Assembly (NCBI GenBank): GCA_950295325.1
Contig: OX485809.1
Span: 38,347,081 to 38,411,080 of the forward strand
DNA from: Polytrichum commune
Taxonomy: Eukaryota; Streptophyta; Polytrichopsida; Polytrichales; Polytrichaceae
Direction of reading: 5' to 3'
DNA: 64,000 nt
Part shown: one piece after another, positions 46,895 to 56,397 of the stretch
How positions within the stretch are numbered: the stretch's first letter is position 1
Layout of the letters: each line of letters starts with the position of its first letter
Translations under genes and position numbers: made by a program
Notes under the pieces: model-generated
The model's input: only the letters and a program-made list of their open reading frames with translations
Database searches by the model: none
What the model was told of the DNA's origin: nothing

Positions 46895-47135
46895 TTGGTT
46901 GTATCTGCTTGTGTGTTAGCGCACAAGTCTGCTTTAGGACTATTGCTGTTCATTTTCCCTTTCAATTCTATCATTTACATAAGATTTCTTTAGCCCTGCT
47001 GCTAAGAGTTGCTTGTGCGTCAACGCACAAACATTCTTTAGAATTATTTTTGTTTGCTTTGTTCTTTAGATCTATCATTTGCATACAATTTATTGCGCCC
47101 TTCTGCTGAAAGTTGTCTGTGCGCTGGCGCACAAT
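46895..47135 (+). repeat. three tandem ~110-bp units each with a TTGTGCG...CGCACAA stem-loop
   Basis: Short hairpins 'cttgtgtgttagcgcacaag', 'cttgtgcgtcaacgcacaa' and 'ctgtgcgctggcgcacaa' lie near 46910, 47011 and 47117. Each is followed by a similar 'ttctttag...ttt...atctatcatttgcata' section. Stems are kept or compensated between copies (g-t changes to g-c), while flanks drift more. Located 90-330 bp downstream of the TATA box at 46.8 kb, so it may lie in a leader RNA. Confidence 0.65.
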
Positions 47136-47399
47136 CCTTTCTTAGGGCTTCTATTCATTTTTCTGCTTTAGTTCTTACATTTAGTTTAGGCTTCATTTCA
47201 TTTTTTTCTAGTTTGCACTTCACATACGTTGCTGTTGGATTCTGCTTTTGTTTTGCTTTGTTGTTTATAATTGTTGTTTGTAATTGGATTTTTTTTAATT
47301 GATGTTCTGAACTTAATGTGTATCACTACAGCTTCGATTTGGTAGTGTGCCAAGTTCCAAGGCATCAACTTTCATTCCAGATATTTTTTTCATTCCATT

Positions 47400-47512
47400 A
47401 TATTTTGTTTTGTTTAGCTTTATTTTGTTTTGTTTTGCCTTACTCTATTTTATTTTGCTTTGTTTTATTTTATTTTATTTTGTTTTATTTTGTTTTGCTT
47501 TGTTCTGCTTCT
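47400..47512 (+). repeat. TTTTG/TTTTA pentanucleotide-rich low-complexity tract
   Basis: More than 100 bp of mixed tttt(g/a) units. It produces a false hydrophobic open frame. Just after it, a 'ggatgtttcatgc...cacgtcctaggtgtt' segment occurs twice (about 47539-47575 and 47698-47735). Confidence 0.8.
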
Positions 47513-48080
47513 AAATTCCGAATCATCTCAGCTGGCGTGAATGGATGTTTTATGCTTCCTCACGTCCTAGGTGTTAGGACGTGTAATTACATCGTACCCA
47601 TCATTTCCAGCTGGTATGGTCCACATAATTATAATTTTCATGTACATATCCTGGATTTGATTTTTTACATTCAACTTTAAATGGCCTTAGCAGACGTGGA
47701 TGGATGTTTCATGCATTGTCACGTCCTAGGTGTTTATATATGTAATTCTATAATATATTTTCCTTCTATCCGTGTGCCAATCCATTTTTTCACTGACTTT
47801 TAAAATGTGTATCTAAATCCTATATTTCATTTATTCAACATTAAGTATACAACCAATACTATATAATAATTTCATGTGGTTTTATTGACTCTTATATGCA
47901 GGTGTTCATTGTTATATGTTATCTTCAAAAAACTATTCAAGGTGATTATTGCTTACAAATATGGAACCTCTTCTCAATAAACCTAATCAAATGGTTACTT
48001 TGAGTGTGCAAATTTTCCTTGTAGAATGGTGAGGTGACATGTCTTGAAATTCAATCCATCAAAATTTTGTGTCGATGGGT

Positions 48081-48650
48081 ATGTCCGGCCTTATTCTTTT
48101 GCGTAAGCGTGTGAAGATTATGATCGATGATTGCATCTCGAGACGTTTTCCATCATGCAAAGAAATGTTGAATTATAATATTTAGAAAGATAACGTTTAT
48201 TCTAATTTTGTTGGACAAATGTCTGATGTGGTTTCAAAGGTGTATCGAAAAGTCACGCATGGTTGGACATTGGAACAGTTAGAAGCGCAAAAATTTAACT
48301 CCGATTGGTGGCAAGTGGAGATTCTACAACTCTCAAGACGTAGAAAAATTCATGTCAAAAATTTGAATCGTGTCGATCGACACGTCAATCTTGGAGGTGG
48401 TCATTTTATTTTTGGTTGGAGAGATGTTGTTATTGAGAAGCATGAACGACTAGGCCGTGGTTCATATGGAGTGGTGTGGAAATATTTCATTAAGGACAAT
48501 TCAGATACTGATCCATTCATACCTTATGCCATTAAATTTTTCTTGGATCATAATGAAAATCCTCATAAGGCAAGCATGAAGAAGTTCTATTCAGTGGCTT
48601 CCATAGATCATGGTGGTGTTATCAGTAGGGTGGTAAGATTGGTTACTTGA
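48081..48650 (+). pseudogene. protein-kinase N-lobe fragment, truncated
   Basis: Frame from ATG 48081, with an in-frame TAG at 48183, then open from 48219 to 48650. Residues 78-86 of the open part read LGRGSYGVV (glycine-rich ATP loop), and residues 103-106 read YAIK, containing the lysine of subdomain II. The catalytic loop (HRD) and DFG are absent because the sequence breaks off at about 48640 into unrelated DNA. Upstream residues contain a WTLEQLEAQ and a DWWQVEIL stretch I cannot assign. A kinase-derived fragment cannot be active. Confidence 0.65.
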
Positions 48651-49579
48651 GCGGAAGAAGAAGGAGCTCTACTGATTTCAGGCGGGAACAGTTACTTCAG
48701 CATCGAAGTCGACTAAAAAGGGTGAGTCAGGTGGTTCCGATCCCTCCTGGGGGGTTGCGAATTCCCCACCGAACACTGCAATACATTCAAGCAGACAGAG
48801 CTACGACGACGGAAGAAGAAGGAGGAGATTCAGCGAGGGATCGCAGCTGGGGTCGAATCCTCGGCAGTTAGGAGGAGGCAATCTTCACCCAGAACAAGGG
48901 AGCGCCAACGATTGAACCTTGGGCGTGCAGGTTGCATTACTAGCTACTGGAAGGGGGGATTGTGGATTTTGAGGCCAAGAGAAGCGCAGTGGAATGGGAA
49001 GAAGCTGGAAGTGAAGAGGCAGCCACGAGGGGGCGAGAGGTAGAGCAGGTGGTTTTGAAGCCAAAGGCTTGGAGCGGGGACTTCAACTCACGCTCTGCCT
49101 GGGCTGGCGATGAAGGACAATGACGGGTTGACTTCACTTCAGTTGAGGTTGTTAATTGGCAGAGGCCGAGACCAACAGTAGTAGCGGTTCAACTAGTCTC
49201 CTAAACCATTAAGGTCGCCGACTGGGCACTTAGAGTTAGTGGGAGTAAGTAGGATTGGAAGTAGGGATAATCAATGCATTGATTGAATTGTGGGTAGTAA
49301 GGATGGTAGTGACATTGTAGCCAAAGTGTGGTAATTCATGTCCTCCTCACTTGAACAACAAGTGAAGGGTTTAGGATTTGTGTGGGGTGACACTTGATTG
49401 TAACACAAACATTTGTTAATGCTAAAGTGTGAATTTCCTTTCATCATTCCTAGGGTGTGCACGTTGTTCCATTCATTAGTGCGAAATGTGTAAAGGACGT
49501 TGTGGGTAAATAAGTCATTCTCATGTGAGTCATGGGCCTCCACCCGGACTACGACACATAAGGGTGAGGGTTTGTGGCT
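48651..49579 (+). mobile_element. retroelement fragment ending in an LTR-like terminus
   Basis: The GC-richer stretch 48700-49150 lacks a recognisable domain. The last part ends 'ggactacgacacataagggtgagggtttgtggctgacac' (49541-49579), which is close to the LTR end at 21361-21405 ('ggactacgatgcataagggtgggtggtttggcctcaca'). It therefore looks like a diverged LTR end of the same superfamily, joined directly to the integrase fragment at 49580. Confidence 0.5.
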
Positions 49580-50301
49580 GACACTTGAGGAAGTATGGAT
49601 TATTTCGGGAGAGCCACCGGGATTGGGACCTTATGTTGCCTTGGATTGCTATGGGCTATCGATTTAGTAGGCAGGCCTCTTTGGCGTCCTACAACCCGTA
49701 TCAGTTGTTGTATGGACGTGAGCCTATACTTCCGAGTTTTATTCGGGAAAAACTAGCTCATGTTGTGGACTTGGATGACCCAAACATTTGGGCAGAGTGT
49801 TTGCAGGAGCGGGCTCAATTCTTCCAGAGGGCCATGCCTATGGTCATGGATAATCTGTCCATTGCTCAGCACCGTGACACATTGCGTTATGCACGCATTC
49901 GAAGTGGTGCTTACCGACCTCAGTTGCGGAGATTCCGACAGGGGGATTATGTTTATCTCCAACGTAAGGCGCCTACGACATTGGATGTCAGGGCGGGGTG
50001 CGCTATTCTTTGGGTGAAGGAGGTGTTGCCGAGTGGTTTGTTGTTGTTGGAAGGCAAGGATGGCAGGGAGTGTCGCGAGCATTCCAGAAACTCTGCCCCA
50101 TGTCATCTACCCATTGAGGGTACATTTCATCCGGAATTGGCCGTCGTGCTAGAGGGTTTTCCATGTTTTATGTGTGGAGAGAAGAAAGAAGCGGCTACTA
50201 TGCTCTTGTGTGATCAGTGTCAATGTGGTTGGCATATGACATGCTTGAGGCCACCTTTGATTTCTCTACAATCTAGACATTGGAGTTGTCCTCGCTGTTG
50301 A
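49580..50301 (+). pseudogene. retrotransposon integrase C-terminal part fused to a PHD finger
   Basis: A 239-codon open stretch without its own ATG, cut at the 5' side by the LTR junction. The first ~150 residues are the end of a gypsy-type integrase (WDLMLPWIAMGYRFS; NPYQLLYGREPILP; QHRDTLRYA; FRQGDYVYLQRKAP). Residues 194-238 form a PHD finger with complete C4HC3 ligands (CX2C-X11-CX2C-X4-H-X2-C-X14-CX2C) and the usual aromatic W two residues before the last Cys pair, then a stop. PHD fingers commonly bind histone H3 tails, so the fusion could steer integration in the way chromodomains do in chromoviruses (inference). It is intact over its length, unlike the neighbouring decayed gypsy. Confidence 0.8.
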
Positions 50302-50612
50302 GGATCTTGGGTACTTGGTGCTTCCACCAATCGAACTTAATGATCATGTTTGGTTTTCATCGTCTTGTGCTTGTCTAAATGGAAAATAAGGAGTTATGGC
50401 TTAGAGACGCAATCAACATGAGTCGGTGGAATTAATTATTTGGAATTTGATGGCCAAACATCATAGACGATTAAGGATGGGGCTCACATTGCACCCAGCC
50501 AACAGTTCTTTGGAATGACTTTCACCACACTAGTTAGTTGCGGAGCAATCTTTCATTATCCATACCCTTTGGATTGGCATTGGTCCTAGCTGCTTGGCGG
50601 GACTCCATAGTC

Positions 50613-50700
50613 AGCCGAGGGGGGGCATGTCGAGGTGTATTGTTTATGTGTGACTTTGCTATGTTTTAGTGTTGTTTGTTAATGGTGGTTGGTACTCGAG
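50613..50700 (+). mobile_element. polypurine tract and start of a 3' LTR of the PHD-integrase element
   Basis: CCGAGGGGGGGCA followed by TGTCGAGGTGT at 50628, about 325 bp after the integrase-PHD stop, is the expected layout of a polypurine tract and LTR start. The end of this LTR is not visible, and the sequence passes into AT-rich DNA at about 50740, so the element is probably truncated. Confidence 0.45.
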
Positions 50701-51576
50701 CTGCAGTGACACACGATCGCTATTTACATGATAATATGGTTTTTTGGATTGTTGTGATCTTTTAATTAACACTCAAAAAATTAGTATGATTTATGGATTA
50801 TCACCTAAAATTCCAATTCTCTTGAAAGTAATATGACTTAATTAATGATGAATAATAAAAATCATAATAATGCTATTATGAAAAGATCTAACTTGTATTA
50901 AATGTTAATGGTAAAACTTTATTAATTTAAACAATATCAATAAACGCACTGATATTTTTTCTTTTAGAATGTGGTGTGAAACTTAGTCAGTCTTTAAATT
51001 TAAAAAGAATGTGATCTAAGCATCATTTTGAAGCACACAAATCATGATATTTTGCAAGTATTCAAGCTATATTTAAAATAATTAAATAAAACCCCATTGA
51101 ATAACTACATTACAATTCTCACTTAATGTGGTTCATGATAATATTCATCATTGAATCACAATAATTCTCTTTTAAAGACTATGTGAAAACTACACTAATA
51201 TGTCTAGCAACATGCTTCCATGCTTATTTATTAACATTCCACAATATTTTATAGATTTATTGTCATTGCAACAAAAATATATAATTTTTTATTGTAGAAT
51301 ATATTTGCAATTTGCAATATGTTATATATATAATATATATAATATACACATATACACATATTCTATGTTTTATATAGTATATATAAAACTAGTATTTTGA
51401 CCAATTTAAAAAAAACCAATGCTTGACATTATCTTCTAAATCCCTTTGATATTGTGACTTCTTCCCATAATTATGTTATTGTGCCTCATATGTGGCTTCT
51501 AGCGGATTTTCTTTTTTCTTTTTTCTTTTTCTTTTTTTATCCATGCATTTATGACCATAAACTTGTTTGTTATCAT
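50701..51576. other. AT-rich intergenic DNA, no gene
   Basis: Contains a (TA)-rich stretch at about 51320-51385 and no open frame with a recognisable domain. Confidence 0.5.
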
Positions 51577-52271
51577 CTTAGGGGGTGGACTCTTTATTAG
51601 AATCCTAAATGATGTTTGTGGGTCACTATGAAATTAAACCCCCTATAAATGAGAAGTTTATAGAGAAAAAGAAATGTACTAACGGCATGCTAGATAATAA
51701 AATCTTTCATTTATAGTAAATGTTTTAATTTCATATGAAAATGCCTCCACTACATAAACAGAAAATATTTTATAATTTAGATATTCATTTATTAAATCAA
51801 AAAATCATTTCCATTTTCCAATGAGAAAATCATTGAACATTTTTTTCAATCATAGCATGTAATTCAACAAATCACGAGTGTATCAAATTAACAAAGACAA
51901 GAAAACAATAACTTAGCCATGACCCATGGAGCAAAATGCAAAGGAGCCTCTACTCTGTAAAAAAACCTAGAACATGGATGAGAATGGATAAGGTAGTCAT
52001 TGAGGACTACTATCATATGACAACAATGGATGAAAATGTGAATTGGATAACACTCACACATCTATTGTCAAATTGTGCTCTAGACCTTAGGGTCCTCTTT
52101 TTTGTACATCTACCATTACTTCAAATTTCCCAATAGCCTTATTGAATGAACACACTAGAAAAAAACAACACCTCTCCCTTATGTATGCTATGTACTCTAA
52201 TGCCTCAAATAATACCCCTTCTTACACTCATGTGTAGATCATGCATGATATGAAGAATCCACCCCCCATGG
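51577..52271. mobile_element. non-autonomous element with AGGGGGTGGA-type inverted ends
   Basis: The left end CTTAGGGGGTGGACTCTTTAT (51577) is mirrored at the right end by GAAGAATCCACCCCCCATGG (52252-52271). The interior shares long similarity with 15023-15560. There is no coding region and no clear target duplication. Confidence 0.55.
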
Positions 52272-52419
52272 TTAACACATAATGAGTGCATGATTCCAGA
52301 TCATCTAAAAGTTTGGAAATACCTACATACCAATTATAGCATGCTCCATAAATGTATGATTGTGGTTGCTACACATATGATTTCACAAAGCAATAGTTTA
52401 CTGCAATAATGAACTGCAG

Positions 52420-52660
52420 TGTCCGGGGAGGATTTTGGATATAATTGATCAAGATCCTAGTAGTGTTACCAATATCAACCGGTTACATGTTAACATCTTT
52501 CGGTTTTCCCTTGGATGCAAAGAGGAATATTCTATACATTCCTCTAAATTGATCAATAATTTTCATGAAGTTTTGATGTTTGAACCGGTTATTTCTCAAC
52601 CTCAACTAGTATATTTGTAACTATACTAGATAGTCCTTTTAGTGTGGGTGGAGAATTAGT
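52420..52660 (+). repeat. dispersed ~220-bp repeat, copy A
   Basis: Starts 'gtgtccggggaggattttgg' and contains 'aaccggttacatgttaaca', 'tctatacattcctctaaa' and 'ctcaacctcaactagta' then 'tgtaacta'. Related copies are at 55150-55380 (minus) and 62600-62785 (plus). Translations of copies A and B are recognisably alike (FRFSLGCKEEYSIHSSK against FRFCFYESEVYSIDSSK), so it may derive from an old coding sequence; family unknown. Confidence 0.65.
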
Positions 52661-53263
52661 GTGGGCCACTTTAATTTTTTAGTCAAGGTGGCCCAAGATC
52701 TCAGGTCTTCCCCCAAGTCTTTGTGAAGACTTGTAACCAACACATTGAACAGTAGTTATAGGACAAAATTAAATAATCACTCACATTAATCTTCTAGAAA
52801 TAGAAATAAAATAGAAATAAAATTATGACCTGCACTAATTTTGTACTTCAACAATATAACATAGATTGAGGCGAATTAATGTGATCCACGTTAATTCCCA
52901 TTATGAGAATTAGCAGGGGCTCTAGAAATTACCGTGACCCACAGTAATAGGACTATTTAGTGTAGTTTTTCATTGGGCACGAGGGAAGAGCTGCACCAGT
53001 TGTAGAAACTTGGAATCTGAGGTTGACGCATTATGACAAAACAACCGTGACACTAGCGTCACGGTCGTCCTTATTTTGAGCCCAACTTTCAACCACTAGA
53101 GTGGGCACGCAACCACACTAAGTTAGAGCCTAGCACCCACTTGGAAACTCCCCCCCTCCTTTCCTCCACGCTTCTCCTTCAATGATGGTCTCCTTGCCTA
53201 CAACCAATGTTGACCATCACGTTCATTGGCTTGGTGTGGTGTGGCCGTTGACATGCTTGAAAT

Positions 53264-53294
<31 letters not shown>

Positions 53295-55149
53295 CATGTT
53301 CAAGAAGCGACGTTGTTCATACGTTGGAGTTTAAATCCATGTAAGGTAGATGGGTCTTCATGATTACATTAAACATAATGTTTTAGTGTCACATACTATT
53401 TGGGGGTTTGCATAGTGCTTCTATGTATATATTGTTATTATTATTGATGAGGTCTTAACCAAGTAAGCATTTTAATGTTCTATAATGTTCAAACAACCAA
53501 TCTGAGCTTTATTGGCAAAATAAAATAAAATGAGATAGCATTGTGCAATTCTGAATAGTAAGTGGCATTAATTTACAATATTTAGTATATTTGTTTCCAA
53601 CTACTCCACTTCTCAAAGTGCATGTCCAAACACACGATTAGTACGAGATGGTTAGCCAATTCCAAATCGAAGCCATAGCCACTTTCCTCATACGTTTTAA
53701 AGGCTCTTATTCATTGTGCAAGTGAAGATTCTTGGGCTCAGTAATTGGTCGTATGCCAATTTACTTTGAGGTTAAGTTCTTGGACTTGGGCCCATGCCAA
53801 TCATGCATAATAACTAGATTTGCAAAATTATAAGAACACAAGATTTTTCGTAATTTTGTGATTGATCCATTCTATGTTTTTGATTTATAATATAATAAAG
53901 TGTGATATTTTCACTTCAAACAAGATTGGTGGGGGACTAACTAAACGAGCAACAAGACATCTAGCCCCAACCCATGGTTTAAGGACATGTTATACGGTCT
54001 CATTCATACGGTCGTGTGGAGGTCACTATCTTCGTGAATATGAAATGTTGCTACCACATTGAACGGGTTTAAAAAGTAACTTGGTAGAAAACACTCGCCC
54101 ACTACATTTATGTTGTTTACTACTTTGACCTCAACATTAAATGAAGTTTGAATAATGGGTGGGTGAAGGATTGAGCGGAGGACACGGAATCTCCTCCTTG
54201 GCCTAGCCCACCAATGAAGAGCGTGCACGTAGATTTGCCTTTTTGCCCACCAAGCCTATAAAGGTAGGCCCTTGGGACGGTGCCATTCGTAGACCACCTA
54301 GAGAGACCCAAAATGAAGGAGTGATATGGTGCCAATTGCCTCTTGTTCACATTATCATTTTTATTTTATTTTCCTTATTTATGTTAGTCAAATGTTGGTT
54401 GAAGTGAGTTGAATCCGCAAAGTGCCACAATCTCTAGAAGGACCCCCACACTCGGCATATGAGTGCGTCACTCAACTCGAGTCAGATGGTCTATAGTAAA
54501 TTGCGAAGCTAGTACTACTTCTTAAAAGTATGGTAGCGTGTATTTGGACCACCACAATAGATAAGATCTTAATGATCTAGAGGTGCCTGGTCTTGCGGAA
54601 AATTTGAGAAAGTAATAGCATATGCTCATCTCTTTTTGCCGCGCAACTTTTAAAATAGGATTAAAATTGAAGACTCTGATGCACTGGTGGAAAGCTGACA
54701 GCATCGGGTTAAGTAGGATGTACTTACACGACGAGTTCTGGGCCTTCAGCTCCACATGCGATCGATGGATATACCGCCAAAAAAAAGGTTTCCAACCCAC
54801 GATGGACGCCTTGCATGCTTGATCTCAACTTTGAAGTTTCTTTTCTGTTTCGATTTTGATTCTGATTTCTCCTTTTGTTGGAGATAATTGATATTATAAT
54901 GCCAACTACTGTAGCATACAAGGCACTGGGGATCCGATCGAAGTTACTGAAGTTACTGTAATCTTGGCGCTTGAATCGAGAGGGATTTGCCGCTGCATGG
55001 AATTTGGGGCAGTCTGATTTGACTAGGCAGGCTTTCAATTTGTAGGGATTGGACTTTTAATCATGCTCTAACTGAATGGCTTGCTTTAAGTTAAACTAAA
55101 TCAACTGATATTTCAAAGAAGAATTAGCAATCTGAGTTAAGTGTTCTTG

Positions 55150-55380
55150 CCTGCAATGAACGTGGAGAACCGGGCCCTATTTACAGATGAGGTGGTTGAG
55201 TTTGAGGGACAACTGGTTGAAGTTCAAGATTTCAGGAAAAGTACCAATTGTTTTGGAAGAATCTATGGAATATACCTCAGATTCATAAAAACAAAACCGA
55301 AAGTTCACAAGATGTGACCGGTTGGACTTGGAAACAATTGACCAGTTATTCCCAAAAATCTCCCCGGACACTGTTTGGTG
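55150..55380 (-). repeat. dispersed ~220-bp repeat, copy B
   Basis: On the minus strand it begins 'agtgtccggggagatttttggg' (55380 side) and ends near 55150 with 'ctcaaactcaaccacctcat' and 'ctgtaaatagg'. Orientation is opposite to copies A and C. It lies about 1 kb upstream of the bHLH start. Confidence 0.65.
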
Positions 55381-56397
55381 TTAGAATAAATGTGTCAGAC
55401 TTAAATCCTGCGTCTGCTGTAAATTGTGCAGCTCCTGAGCTTCATGATGATGATGTCAATCCAAAAAATGTCTATATTGTAGGCTCATAGAAGTACTAGC
55501 AAATCATCACAGCTCCCACACGGCTAGGTATGAGTGAGGATTTCGATCGTGTTCGAGAGTGGAGGATAGGAGTGAATCGGTGTCGGCTAAGTAGTCCATC
55601 TATGTGTCACCTGCAGATCATTAGCTAAGTTAGCTGGAACATGAGTTGAAGCTGCTTTTTGCAAGTCTTTGAGGAGGTGGCTGCTCTACTCATCGGCTTT
55701 CTTCTAACTTACTGAAACCGCCAACGGCTACGTTTAGCAACAAACATTTGTACCTGCTGGTCTAGACCCCAAACCTTGAGTATATTTGCCATTCTCGTTC
55801 CACTTTGAGTTCCCATTTCTCTTAACATTGAAGGGTAGCGAGGATGAGGAAGCCATGTTGTTGATGGCACAGTGACAATTTATTCTGTTTCATCCTACTT
55901 ACTCAACCGTGCTCTCAAAATTTTCGCCATGGTGGTGGAGTTGATGACTTGGTGAAATCTCTCTCGACCTCTTTCTTCAAGCCTGTACTCTTCAAAAGCC
56001 GAATGAGTTAGTGCTGGTAGCAATAATCATTCGAGTTCTCATGGCCATGAACGTCGAGATTCCTAGGTTCAGACAGGGGTAATTCCATCAATCCTCCTAA
56101 AATTGTGCACGGTATTGCAGTGGTAACACTTCTAATAGTGTCTTGTCAATTGTGATTCGTGAATCCTGATATTGTAACTTCTAATGGTTCTCTGGATCCC
56201 AGCTTGTGCTTGATCTTGTCCTGAAAATCATTCATCAATACACATACAAGCAAGATGCAGCATTCTTCTTAGAATTCTGGTTCAAATTAGATGTGAAGGT
56301 GGAACCAGCGTGATGATGATGATGAGCGAGATGTTGGTGTGAAATTCCTGTTTGGTGTGATGGCAGGCATGACGAATTCGAGATTAATGATATTGAC

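Larger units (their letters stand above)
52272..56397. other. intergenic, upstream of the bHLH gene
   Basis: Holds two copies of a ~220-bp dispersed repeat (separate entries) and a (GA)n microsatellite at about 53264-53289. It also holds a palindrome ACCGTGAC...GTCACGGT at 53044-53065. No gene is recognised. The promoter and 5' UTR of the bHLH gene should lie in the right part, but I could not identify a core promoter. Confidence 0.45.

Noticed and set aside
47318-47680. 120-codon hydrophobic open frame
   Set aside because: Falls in a TTTTG/TTTTA low-complexity tract; the apparent membrane protein is compositional.
48845-48870. Possible tRNA T-arm (ggggtcgaatcctcggc)
   Set aside because: No matching acceptor stem, D-arm or anticodon arm upstream; chance match.
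55248-55490. 80-codon open frame upstream of the bHLH gene, considered as its first exon
   Set aside because: It overlaps the antisense of dispersed repeat copy B, and the true first coding exon (SSIQWTYSAFW) lies at 56.4-56.5 kb.
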